A stretch of 64,000 nt of DNA. Source: Mycolicibacterium septicum DSM 44393 (GTDB taxonomy: Bacteria; Actinomycetota; Actinomycetes; Mycobacteriales; Mycobacteriaceae). A model generated the notes under the pieces. That model worked only from the letters and a program-made list of their open reading frames with translations. It had not been told where the DNA came from and made no database searches. The stretch spans positions 547,220 to 611,219 of the forward strand of contig NZ_HG322951.1 of NCBI RefSeq assembly GCF_000455325.1. The letters run 5' to 3'. A program made the translations under genes and the position numbers. This document shows positions 41,753-49,840 of this stretch, in pieces; the stretch's first letter is position 1; every line of letters begins with the position of its first letter.

Positions 41753-43921
41753 ATGGCAGTCAAACACCGTAGGCAGCGGCGGCGCGTCAAGAGGGTGGCG
41801 ACCCTCGGTGCGGCAACCGCAACAGTCACCGCGCTTACGGTTGGCATTGCCCCGCCGCCGGCCCAGGCGGCCGCTGTCCAGCGCGACCTGCGGCTGCAAT
41901 CCGGGGTCCAGATCTTCCCGCCGCCCGACCAGATCCCCGACCTCACCGGCGGCTTCGGGACCCAGGTCTACAACCAGTTCCAGACCGTCGGCGCGCAGCT
42001 CGAAACGGCGTTCGTCAACAACTTCAACCTCCTCGCACTCCTGCAGGCGGCCGGAATCGATCCAACCGCGGCCGTCGAGGGCCCGCTCAATGACGCGCTG
42101 GGTGGAGCGCTCGGCGGTGCCCTGGGCGGATTGCCCATCGGCGACCTGGCAGACGCTCTCGGGATCGACCTCAGCGATCCACTGTCGTCGGCCGGGATCA
42201 ACCTGATCACCACCGGAGGGCCGTTCACGCTGCTGCGACTGCTTGGTGTCGACCTCGGGTGGGTGCCGTCCTTCCCGAACTCGGTGGCCGACGAGATCAA
42301 CAACACCGACTACCTCGACATCAGCCTCGACTCTCTCTTCACGGCGCTCGGTCTGCCCACGAGTGGCATTGCCTTCGAGACCTTGAAAGCCACCTTCAAG
42401 CTCCTCACCGGCGTGGATCTGCCGGCCCTCAGCACGAATGTCGCCGACGTGCGGATCCCCATCGTGGCGGGCTGGGGATTCGGCGCCTTCGCCGCAGGCG
42501 CGGCGTATCAGCAGGTGGTCGACGACCTGCCGAATCAGCCGGGCGGGGCCAACTACACCGGCACCAACCCGCTTCTGGGCAGTTTCACGATCATGCCGAT
42601 GCTCCTGATCGACAACCCCGGCCGGGCCAACGGCGGCATCCTGGCCCGTGCCTATCCGTTGTTCGGGCTGTTGGGCATCGACACCGTGACCCCCGATACC
42701 CAGGTGCAGAGCAGCGGGACCAGCATCATCGGCGACGTGCCCGTGCTCGGTGACGTGCCGTTGCTCGGCCTCACCCTCGGTGGCGCCAACCTGATCCCGA
42801 TCAAGATCGATGCGACGGCGGAGTACCTCCCGCTCTCGGACTTCGCCGCCTGGCCCAACCCGTTCACCATGGCGAACAACGTTGCGGCAGGCTTGTTCCC
42901 GACGTACATCCTGCGGAACCAGTCGCTGGACACGCTCGGCACGGTGTTGGTCGACCAGATCGTGACGCAGCTCGGTGCAGACATCACCGACTACCTGGCC
43001 GATCCCGGGGACGATCCTCAGCTCGGCCCCAAACTCAACATCTACGTCACCATCCCGGCGCAGAGCCTGCCGCTGCTCGAGCCGACGTACCTTGCGGTTG
43101 ATGTCGTCAACCTGCTGACCGGGGCCAATCTCAACAACCCGATCGGTACGGCGCTCAGCCCCGTGCTCACCAGCCTGGTCAACCTCGGCTACACCGATGT
43201 GTACTACAACGAGCAGACCGGCGTGTACGACCGCACGCTCGACGAGGCCGATATCCCAACGGCTTTCGGCACACTTCCGGCCGACGTCGACTGGGCACAG
43301 GTCCCGGGGCATCTGGTCAACAACCTCGTGACGGGCATTCAGAAGGCCATCAGTGACGGCCTGATCAACCAGAACCCCGTCCCGAGCCCGATCCAGCAGC
43401 TGCTCGGCCTGCTCGGCGTGGGTAACTCGCTGACGACCGGTGGATCCATCCTGGACCTCAACAACGTTGGGACACAGGGCCTTGCGAAGACGAGCTTCGA
43501 GCCGCAGGGCATCACGCAGACCGACGTCGGATCGGAGACCGTCGATCTGAAATCTGTCGTGGGCGAACCTGCTGTGGGCGACACCAAGGTGAGCGTGGAC
43601 AACGGCACCAAGAAGCTCGCGGCCGCAGCCGATGATGCCCGCCAAGAGGTCGAGAAATCGGTCAAGGAGGCCGGCGCGCGTGCGAAGGACTCGGCCGAGA
43701 AGGCGCGTGAGCGGACGGCGAAGGCGGTCAAGGACGCCCAGGCGAGGGTGAACCAGGTCGCCGAGGACGGACGCAAGCAGATCAAGTCGGCGGCCGACGG
43801 AATCCAGAAGGGCGCCGAGAAGGCGGTCCACGACGTGAAGGACAACGTCAAGAAGGCCGGCGACTCGGTGAAGCCCGACAAGAAGACCGAGAAGAAGACC
43901 GAGAAGAAGGACGCCGCCTGA
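41753..43921 (+). CDS. Secreted PE-PPE domain-like protein with Lys/Ala-rich helical tail
   Basis: 722-residue exported protein. Signal peptide to about residue 40 with a basic start KHRRQRRRVKR and cleavage near AQA-AAV. The middle region resembles the PE-PPE alpha/beta-hydrolase domain of PE/PPE proteins, with LLIDNPGRANGGILARAYP and YLPLSDFAAWPNPFTMANNVAAGLFPTY, but has no PE or PPE N-terminus. The nucleophile elbow reads GWGFGA near residue 240, so the expected Ser is Gly and catalysis is doubtful. From about residue 615 a Lys/Ala/Glu-rich amphipathic region (KEAGARAKDSAEKARERTAKA) ends in KKTEKKTEKKDAA, reminiscent of HBHA or apolipoprotein helices. Confidence 0.82.
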   Translation: MAVKHRRQRRRVKRVATLGAATATVTALTVGIAPPPAQAAAVQRDLRLQSGVQIFPPPDQIPDLTGGFGTQVYNQFQTVGAQLETAFVNNFNLLALLQAAGIDPTAAVEGPLNDALGGALGGALGGLPIGDLADALGIDLSDPLSSAGINLITTGGPFTLLRLLGVDLGWVPSFPNSVADEINNTDYLDISLDSLFTALGLPTSGIAFETLKATFKLLTGVDLPALSTNVADVRIPIVAGWGFGAFAAGAAYQQVVDDLPNQPGGANYTGTNPLLGSFTIMPMLLIDNPGRANGGILARAYPLFGLLGIDTVTPDTQVQSSGTSIIGDVPVLGDVPLLGLTLGGANLIPIKIDATAEYLPLSDFAAWPNPFTMANNVAAGLFPTYILRNQSLDTLGTVLVDQIVTQLGADITDYLADPGDDPQLGPKLNIYVTIPAQSLPLLEPTYLAVDVVNLLTGANLNNPIGTALSPVLTSLVNLGYTDVYYNEQTGVYDRTLDEADIPTAFGTLPADVDWAQVPGHLVNNLVTGIQKAISDGLINQNPVPSPIQQLLGLLGVGNSLTTGGSILDLNNVGTQGLAKTSFEPQGITQTDVGSETVDLKSVVGEPAVGDTKVSVDNGTKKLAAAADDARQEVEKSVKEAGARAKDSAEKARERTAKAVKDAQARVNQVAEDGRKQIKSAADGIQKGAEKAVHDVKDNVKKAGDSVKPDKKTEKKTEKKDAA

Positions 43922-43956
43922 GCGACTGACCGGTCGCCGGAAACTACGATTGACCG

Positions 43957-44604
43957 GTGACTTCGGCAAGGCGCGGGCGCGGCAGGCCCGCCGGACCCGG
44001 CGTCGACGCCGAGCAACGGCGCTCAGATCTGCTCGACGCCGCCGAACGTGCGATCCGCAGCCACGGGCCCGATGTCGGGATCGCCGAGGTGGCCAAAGAG
44101 GCCGGCTTCGTGCGCTCGGCGGTCTATGCGGTGTTCCCGAATCGGGCCGCCATCCTGTCCGCGCTCGGCGAGCGTCAGGCCCGTCGACTACTGATCGAGA
44201 TCACCAGGCGTGCCGCCGGTTCGGCCGACCTGCGCCGGCGCATGTCCTTGTTCTTCGACGTCATCTGCGGCTGGATGCAGGACGATCCGAACCTGTACCG
44301 GGCGTTGAGCATGCATGCCGCCGGCGGCCACGAGATGCCGGGAATCTTCGACGAACTCGCCGCCGCGGTCGAGGCGATGCTCACTGCGTCGATGGCGGCC
44401 GGCGGTGCCGATACCGCCGCCGCGGCGCCGTGGGCCCGGGCCATCGTCGGGTCGGCCATGGTCAGCGCGCAATGGTGGCTACGAGACTCGTCGATGCCCC
44501 GGGCCGAACTCGTCGAGCACCTGACGACGCTGTGCTGGGACGGTGGTTCGGCTCTGCCGTTCAGCCCCTTCGATGTCTCGGCTATTGACAGCGGCCAGCC
44601 ATAA
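43957..44604 (+). CDS. TetR family regulator of the carotenoid oxygenase
   Basis: 215-residue regulator with GTG start. N-terminal basic arm ARRGRGRPAGPG, HTH VGIAEVAKEAGFVRSAVYAVFPNRAAILSAL. The C-terminal domain is helical, with QWWLRDSSMPRAELVEHLTTL. Its TAA stop lies within a perfect 31-base palindrome that also contains the start of the carotenoid oxygenase gene eight bases downstream. It therefore probably represses that oxygenase by binding the junction, an unusual same-strand arrangement in which the operator overlaps its own last codons. Confidence 0.87.
   Translation: MTSARRGRGRPAGPGVDAEQRRSDLLDAAERAIRSHGPDVGIAEVAKEAGFVRSAVYAVFPNRAAILSALGERQARRLLIEITRRAAGSADLRRRMSLFFDVICGWMQDDPNLYRALSMHAAGGHEMPGIFDELAAAVEAMLTASMAAGGADTAAAAPWARAIVGSAMVSAQWWLRDSSMPRAELVEHLTTLCWDGGSALPFSPFDVSAIDSGQP
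44585..44590 (+). promoter_or_regulatory. Consensus -35 hexamer near tetR/oxygenase junction
   Basis: TTGACA, a perfect sigma-70-type -35 element, lies in the last codons of the TetR gene. With normal spacing the -10 region would fall within the 31-base palindrome, so repressor binding would block it. No good -10 hexamer is obvious. Confidence 0.35.
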
Positions 44605-44627
44605 AAGACACGATGTCTTTTATGGCT
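44597..44627. promoter_or_regulatory. Perfect 31-bp palindromic operator
   Basis: Arms of 14 bases, AGCCATAAAAGACA and its exact complement TGTCTTTTATGGCT, are separated by CGA. The element begins in the last codons of tetR, includes its TAA stop, and extends over the first five codons of the carotenoid oxygenase. Perfect symmetry over 28 bases is very unlikely by chance and is typical of a TetR-family operator. It could also form a strong RNA hairpin over the oxygenase start codon. Confidence 0.8.
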
Positions 44628-46178
44628 GCTCCCGCCTCGCCCCAGGTCGACGGTCCCTCGCACTACTGGGAGGACGTCCCCGGCGAGTATGACCTGACGC
44701 TCACCGAGATCACCGGCGCGATCCCGCAGGGACTCACCGGAACGCTCTACCGCAACGGGTCGGGCCGGTGGAACGTCGGCGCGTCCCGGGTGGACAGCCT
44801 GTTCGACGCCGATGGCATGGTGGTGGCCTTCGCGATCGACGGCAACGGCGTGCGGTTCAAGAACCGGTTCGTGCGCACCCAGCACTACCTGACCACCACC
44901 GCGGCGGGCCGGATGGTGAAACGCGGATTCGCCTACCAGCGTCCGGGAGGGATGCGGGCCAACGCACTTCGGCTGCCCGCCAACACGGCCAACACCAACG
45001 TGATGATCGGCCCGGACCAATTGCTCGCGCTGTGGGAGGGCGGGCGCCCACACGGCATGGACCTCGACACCCTCAACACAATCGGAATGTGCAGCCTCGA
45101 CGGCGTGCTCAAGGGTCCGGTCGGTGCGTACTCGGCGCACCACACCTACGACGCGACGACGGACTCACGCGTGAACTTCGGGTTCGAGCCCTACTTTCCC
45201 CGTCTCGATCTGCGCCACATCCGCAGTGCGCCCAGCCGAGACGAAAAGATCAGGCGCCTGAGGGAACTCGCCGGTGAGGCGATTCCCCGGGTCCGCTTGC
45301 GCCTGTACGAGACCGACAGCCGGGGCGCCACCCGGTATCTGCGGGCGGTACCGCTGCCCGGCATGGGGCTCATCCATGACATGGCGTTGACCCCGCGCTA
45401 TGCGGTTTTCATGCTGGCCCCGCTGCGGATCAACCCGTGGGCTCTGCTGGGACGGCAGAGCTATTGGGACGCCATGCAGTTCAAGCAGAACGAACCCTCG
45501 TACTTCATCCTCGCCCCGCGCGACGGCGGAAAGGTCCGGATGATCGAGACCGACCCGTTCTACATGTGGCACTACGCCAACGCCTACGAGGACGGCTCCG
45601 ACGTGGTGGTGGAGCTGCCGCGTTTCGCTCCCGAGACGTTCGGCGGGATGCACGCCTGGGCGTCCGACAGTCGCACCGATATGGCCAGGATGTACGCCGA
45701 CGTCGCCCCGGAGAAGGCCCCGGACTCGGTGCGGCTCACCCGGTTCCGTATCACGCCCGACGACCGTGTCCTGGTTGAGCCGTTGGCCCAGATGGGTTGC
45801 GAGTTCCCGCAGATCGATCAGCGTCGCTCAACTCAGGCGCACTCGGTGACGTACGTGACGGCACCTGGTGACGGCGAGGGCGGCGGGGAGGGAATCGGCC
45901 GCTTCGACCATGCCGGCGGCAGCGTGCAGACCTACTGCCCGCCCGGCCACAAGCTGGTCGAGCCGATCTTCGTTCCGCGGCCGGGCAGCGACGCCGAGGA
46001 CGACGGATGGGTGCTGACGGTGGGCTACGACGAGACGCAACACCGCAGCCGGCTCATGGTGTTCGACGCTCCGCGCGTGGACGCCGGGCCGATCGCCGAG
46101 GCCTGGCTGCCGTTCCACCTGCCGATGAGCTACCACGGTGCGTTCACCGATCGGGTGGCCAGGTTCCAGAGCGGCTAG
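44613..46178 (+). CDS. Carotenoid oxygenase family protein (RPE65/CCD)
   Basis: Non-heme iron dioxygenase of 521 residues that cleaves carotenoids, apocarotenoids or stilbene/lignin-type substrates. The four iron-ligand histidines are in place: His176 or His177 (YSAHHTYDA), His255 (LIHDMAL), His320 (YMWHYANAYEDG) and His508 (MSYHGAF). The N-terminal GLTGTLYRNGSGRWNVG and LFDADGMVVAF are family hallmarks. The start is ATG inside the palindrome; a second ATG three codons on is possible. No carotenoid biosynthetic gene is nearby, so the substrate is open. It overlaps the convergent acyltransferase by four bases. Confidence 0.93.
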   Translation: MSFMAAPASPQVDGPSHYWEDVPGEYDLTLTEITGAIPQGLTGTLYRNGSGRWNVGASRVDSLFDADGMVVAFAIDGNGVRFKNRFVRTQHYLTTTAAGRMVKRGFAYQRPGGMRANALRLPANTANTNVMIGPDQLLALWEGGRPHGMDLDTLNTIGMCSLDGVLKGPVGAYSAHHTYDATTDSRVNFGFEPYFPRLDLRHIRSAPSRDEKIRRLRELAGEAIPRVRLRLYETDSRGATRYLRAVPLPGMGLIHDMALTPRYAVFMLAPLRINPWALLGRQSYWDAMQFKQNEPSYFILAPRDGGKVRMIETDPFYMWHYANAYEDGSDVVVELPRFAPETFGGMHAWASDSRTDMARMYADVAPEKAPDSVRLTRFRITPDDRVLVEPLAQMGCEFPQIDQRRSTQAHSVTYVTAPGDGEGGGEGIGRFDHAGGSVQTYCPPGHKLVEPIFVPRPGSDAEDDGWVLTVGYDETQHRSRLMVFDAPRVDAGPIAEAWLPFHLPMSYHGAFTDRVARFQSG

Positions 46179-48319
46179 TTGGGCGCCAATGCGCTTTCGG
46201 CCAGGTGTGCCATCACCGGTGACAGCAGTTGCGCGTATTCGGCGGTGATGTGGTTGTCGTCGCGGAAGACCAGGGTGTTGCCGACGATCACCGGGCAGCG
46301 CAGGTCGGTGCAGAAGTACTGGTCCAGGCGCGCGTACTGCCCACCGCCGGCCTGAACTGCCGCAGTCTCGGCGGCAATCCCCTTGTCGTTCACGGCGACC
46401 GGCCGGTCGGGCGCGCAGGCTGAGGCGTCGTCCATGTGTGCCGACAAGCACGTCGGGACCGTCGTGTGCGGGTCGGGCACGGGGCCGAGCACGAGGACCC
46501 GCGCTCCGGTTCCGCGCAACTGGGACACGAGTCGGGTCAACCCGTCCAGCCAGGTCTGGTCGTAGCTGACAAACCCGAAATCGGCGCCGTAACGGCGGAC
46601 CATGTCGAGCACGATCAACGCGGGACGCTCCTTGGCGATCCGGGTCAGCACCTCAGCCCGCCACTGCTTGCATTCGGTGAACTCACGTCCGAGATAGGGG
46701 CTGAGGATCGGGAGCTTCATCGGTGGGCAGGTGACCTTCGCGAAGGTATCCAACCGCCAATGCGATTGCTGTGCGGCGGTTTCCAGGGCCGGCTGCCACA
46801 TCCCCGCGTGGGAGTCGCCGATCAGGGCGACTTTGGTGGCCGAGTTGACGTCCCCGGACGTGCAGTCGGGTACGGCGACCGCCATCCAGGACAGGACACA
46901 ACCGTTGACGAACGCCTCGGGTTTGGTGATGTTGCCCAGCGGCGGTGACAGATTCGACGGCACGGCCCCAAGGTCGGCCGAGGCGGCGACCGCCGCCTGC
47001 ACCTGCTGCTCGGGAGTCAACGGCAGAGCGGCCACGCTGGCAGGTCCGATCGCGGCGACCGGAACCGCTGCCGGACCAGATCCCGTCGGCACCGGGCGTA
47101 CCGCCAACAGCACCAGCCCCGCACAGACGGCCACTCCGGTGGCCGTCGCGCCGACGGCCAGGCTGCGCCACGATGATCCCCGCAGCGCCGCGGCGAACCG
47201 GGTCGGATTCTCGACGAGGTGCAGCGTCAGGATCGCCAGGCCCAGCGACATCACCATCAGCGCCAGCCGGCCGGCCAACCCCAGGCCGTGGCCGAACAGC
47301 GCGGGCGCCAACAGCAGCACCGGCCAGTGCCACAGGTACCACGAGTACGACAACCGGCCGATGCCACGCATCACCGGTTTCGACAGCAGCCGTCCCACAC
47401 CCAGATCGGGTATCGCACAGCCCGCCCCGATCACCAGCGCGGTACCCATCACCGGAAGCAACGCTGCCGACCCGGGGTAGGGCGTGGCCGTGCCGAGCTG
47501 CGTGCAGGTCGCCAGGATCAGGGCCAGACCACCCCAGCCGACCAGCGCCGCACAGACCGGCGGCAGGCTGCGCCAGTGCGCCGCGGTCAACGCGACCAGA
47601 CCGCCGGCGGCCAGCTCCCAGGCGCGGGTCGGCAGAGAGAAGAACGCCCAGGGCGGCATCGTCTGGGTCCACCACAGCGACACGATCAGCGAGGCAGCGG
47701 CCACCACCGCCAACACGCATGCGTACGGGACGGCCGAACGGGTGCCCCGGCCGCCGCGGGTCAGCAGCCAGGCAGTGCCGAGGATCAGCGCCGGCCACAA
47801 CAGGTAGAACTGTTCCTCGACGCCGAGCGACCAGTAGTGCTGCAGCGGAGACGCCGCCGTCTCGGCCGCCAGATAGTCCGTTCCTTCGACCGCGAAGCGG
47901 TAGTTCCCGACGTACAGGGCGCTGGCGATCGCGTCGGCCAGCACCGCGCGGGCCTGCAGCGGAGGAAGTAGGAGAGTGGCCGCCAACGATGTCGCGACCA
48001 GGACCAGAGCGGCGGCCGGGAGCAGGCGCCGGGCGCGTCCGGCATAGAACCGCGCCATCTGCACCGTCCCGGTGCCCGAGGCCTCGCGCCACAACAGCCC
48101 GGTGATCAGGAATCCCGACACGACGAAGAACACGTCGACGCCGATGAACCCGCCGCCGAATCCGGGCACCCCGGCGTGAAACAGCACCACGGCGAGTACC
48201 GCCACCGCCCGCAGCCCCTCGATGTCAGGGCGAAACTGCTTGTTCGGCAGGACTTTCCGCCCGCTCGCGGTGCTGCCGCGGCGGGCGGTGGGCTCCTCCA
48301 GGGTGGTCACTCTGTTCAC
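46175..48319 (-). CDS. Membrane acyltransferase with SGNH hydrolase domain (OafA-like)
   Basis: 714-residue protein. The N-terminal half is an acyltransferase-3 domain with ten or more helices, beginning FRPDIEGLRAVAVLAVVLFHAGVPGFGGGFIGVDVFFVVSGFLITG and including the conserved ARRLLPAA and YSLGVEEQFYLLWP-type segment (HYWSLGVEEQFYLLWP). The C-terminal periplasmic SGNH domain has the nucleophile GDSHAGMW and terminal Asp/His in DDNHITAEYAQLL. Such enzymes O-acetylate cell-envelope polysaccharides or glycolipids. Tandem GTG starts are possible. It is divergent from the RNase gene. Confidence 0.92.
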   Translation of the reverse strand: MNRVTTLEEPTARRGSTASGRKVLPNKQFRPDIEGLRAVAVLAVVLFHAGVPGFGGGFIGVDVFFVVSGFLITGLLWREASGTGTVQMARFYAGRARRLLPAAALVLVATSLAATLLLPPLQARAVLADAIASALYVGNYRFAVEGTDYLAAETAASPLQHYWSLGVEEQFYLLWPALILGTAWLLTRGGRGTRSAVPYACVLAVVAAASLIVSLWWTQTMPPWAFFSLPTRAWELAAGGLVALTAAHWRSLPPVCAALVGWGGLALILATCTQLGTATPYPGSAALLPVMGTALVIGAGCAIPDLGVGRLLSKPVMRGIGRLSYSWYLWHWPVLLLAPALFGHGLGLAGRLALMVMSLGLAILTLHLVENPTRFAAALRGSSWRSLAVGATATGVAVCAGLVLLAVRPVPTGSGPAAVPVAAIGPASVAALPLTPEQQVQAAVAASADLGAVPSNLSPPLGNITKPEAFVNGCVLSWMAVAVPDCTSGDVNSATKVALIGDSHAGMWQPALETAAQQSHWRLDTFAKVTCPPMKLPILSPYLGREFTECKQWRAEVLTRIAKERPALIVLDMVRRYGADFGFVSYDQTWLDGLTRLVSQLRGTGARVLVLGPVPDPHTTVPTCLSAHMDDASACAPDRPVAVNDKGIAAETAAVQAGGGQYARLDQYFCTDLRCPVIVGNTLVFRDDNHITAEYAQLLSPVMAHLAESALAPN

Positions 48320-48350
48320 TCGAGTAACGATCGTCGCACGGCTGGCGCCG

Positions 48351-48379
48351 TTGACCCCGGATTTGCGGGCCTGTTGCTA
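48351..48379 (+). promoter_or_regulatory. Promoter for RNase/barstar pair
   Basis: TTGACC (48351-48356), a 17-base spacer and TTGCTA (48374-48379), followed five bases later by the RNase ATG. The spacing suggests a leaderless or very short-leader transcript. The -10 match is only moderate. Confidence 0.4.
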
Positions 48380-48384
48380 GCCTC

Positions 48385-48819
48385 ATGCCGATGGGACGAT
48401 CGCGCATTGCGGCGCTGGCAGTGCTGTGCGGCCTGCTTTCGGGCTGCTGCGCTCCGACTCAACCCACGTCGTCTCCGGCGGCGTCGCAGGCGCCGGCATC
48501 ACCGGCGAAGTCGGCGGCAGCGGACGGCACGTGCGACCTGGGTGGCCTTCCGCCGGAGGCAGACAAGACCGTAGGGCTGATCCAGTCGGGCGGGCCGTTT
48601 CCGTACCCGCGCAACGACGGCGTCGTCTTCGGAAACTACGAAGGCCGGTTGCCCAAGCATGAGCGCGGCTACTACCACGAGTACACGGTCCCGACGCCCG
48701 GCAACAAACACCGCGGCAAGCGCCGCATCGTCACCGGCGGAGCACCGCAGAACGACCCGCCCGAGTACTACTACACCGGCGACCACTACGAATCCTTCTG
48801 CCTGATCGGAGGCATGTGA
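48385..48819 (+). CDS. Barnase-type guanyl ribonuclease (N1/T1 family), predicted lipoprotein or secreted
   Basis: 144-residue exported ribonuclease. A signal peptide ends in LSGCC, a possible lipobox with Cys21, followed by a Ser/Pro/Ala linker to about residue 45. The RNase domain has GPFPYPRNDGVVFGNYEGRLP, and the three barnase catalytic positions are visible: Glu in YYHEYTV, Arg in KRRIVTG and His in YTGDHYESF. It is followed, with a GTGA overlap, by a barstar-like inhibitor gene, so the pair forms an RNase and immunity module. A second ATG two codons downstream could be the start. Confidence 0.88.
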   Translation: MPMGRSRIAALAVLCGLLSGCCAPTQPTSSPAASQAPASPAKSAAADGTCDLGGLPPEADKTVGLIQSGGPFPYPRNDGVVFGNYEGRLPKHERGYYHEYTVPTPGNKHRGKRRIVTGGAPQNDPPEYYYTGDHYESFCLIGGM

Positions 48820-49094
48820 AGACGTATCGGATCGATGGGGCCAAGGTGGCCTCCAAGGCGGACTTCTTCACCGAGATCGGCCGTGCGGTCAACGGCGACG
48901 GCGGTTACTTCGGCTCGAATCTGGATGCGCTGGCCGACTGCCTGCGCGGCGGCTTCGGCACCCCGGACAACCGCAAGTTCCGGTTCGTCATGACGTCCTA
49001 CCGAAAAATCAAAGAGGCGCTCGGGCAAGACACCTGGAGCACCGTGCTGTCGATCTTCGCCACCGAAGGCGTCGACCTGTGGCTGGAGAACTGA
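48816..49094 (+). CDS. Barstar-family ribonuclease inhibitor
   Basis: 92-residue cytoplasmic inhibitor expected to block the upstream RNase before export. The segment YFGSNLDALADCLRGGFG corresponds to barstar YYGENLDALWDCLTG, retaining the two Asp residues that contact the RNase active site; the Trp between them is Ala here. Start GTG overlaps the RNase TGA, giving coupled translation and likely coordinated dosage. The C-terminus VDLWLEN is typical of the family. Confidence 0.88.
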   Translation: MKTYRIDGAKVASKADFFTEIGRAVNGDGGYFGSNLDALADCLRGGFGTPDNRKFRFVMTSYRKIKEALGQDTWSTVLSIFATEGVDLWLEN

Positions 49095-49299
49095 CGGTGA
49101 AGCGGACCAGCAAACCTGGCCTCTAGCGGCTTACGCGCGTCCCACGGGGGCAACAGCGCTTCGGCCGCCGGTTGGCAACAACGTTCTGCGGCAACGATGT
49201 TGACCATGGAGACGCAACCTGCGGAAAGTGGTTACGCTGGCGTTCTGTGTGCCATCTGGCGCGGGATATCAGGTGAGAACTGGCAGGAGCAACGCGCGC

Positions 49300-49833
49300 G
49301 TGACCGAGGAGCTGTCGACCGAGAAGGCATGGCTGATGGCCCGCACCGAGGGATCCGCACGCTTGTGGCAAACGCAAACAGCGGACATGGCGGCCGCGCT
49401 TCCGTACTTCCGAGCGACGATGACCCACTTTGTCGCGCTCCACGGCGGGATCCTGCCGACGCGGCAACCCGCCTGCGACGGTTTCACCGCCACCTTCGAT
49501 CGCGCCTCTGACGCGGTGTCCTGTGCGCTGTACCTGCAGTTGACGCCGTTGGATCCGTTCGACCTGTGCATCGGCGTGCACACCGCATACACCGGCACGA
49601 AGCGCTTGCGCGACATCGCTCACGGGGGACAGACGTTGATCTCGGGCACCACGGCGTCAGCAGTTGCCGGTGACCTTCCCGCTGGTGCGACACTGAAATA
49701 CCTTGGCCGCCAACGCATGGGAGACGCCGAGCCCCAGGAACGGCTTCTGCAGCTCTGCCACCCGGGATTGCGTAAGTACCTGCAGCCCTTGCGGATGCCG
49801 AATGCTGTTCTCGCCGAGATTCTGGTGAACTAG
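49300..49833 (+). CDS. Degenerate adenylate/guanylate cyclase-like domain protein
   Basis: 177-residue protein resembling the class III cyclase domain found at the N-terminus of mycobacterial LuxR-type regulators. Visible family features are FVALHGGILPTRQPACDGFTATFDRASDAVSCALYLQL and LCIGVHTAY, followed by the HGGQTLISGTTASAVAGDLPAG stretch. The metal-binding Asp pair is not preserved (the usual GDG is CDG), so cyclase activity is unlikely. No LuxR or ATPase domain follows, so it is either stand-alone or a remnant. GTG start with AGGAGC upstream; earlier in-frame starts exist. Confidence 0.7.
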   Translation: MTEELSTEKAWLMARTEGSARLWQTQTADMAAALPYFRATMTHFVALHGGILPTRQPACDGFTATFDRASDAVSCALYLQLTPLDPFDLCIGVHTAYTGTKRLRDIAHGGQTLISGTTASAVAGDLPAGATLKYLGRQRMGDAEPQERLLQLCHPGLRKYLQPLRMPNAVLAEILVN

Positions 49834-49840
49834 CCGCCGC

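Noticed and set aside
41693..43969. 758-codon open frame antisense to the PE-PPE-like gene
   Set aside because: High-GC codon bias leaves antisense frames open; its translation is Arg/Asp/Val-rich with no domain, while the sense gene has a signal peptide and recognisable segments.
46683..48105. Long frames in both directions across the acyltransferase gene
   Set aside because: Compositional shadows; only the 714-residue frame shows membrane helices and the GDSH motif.
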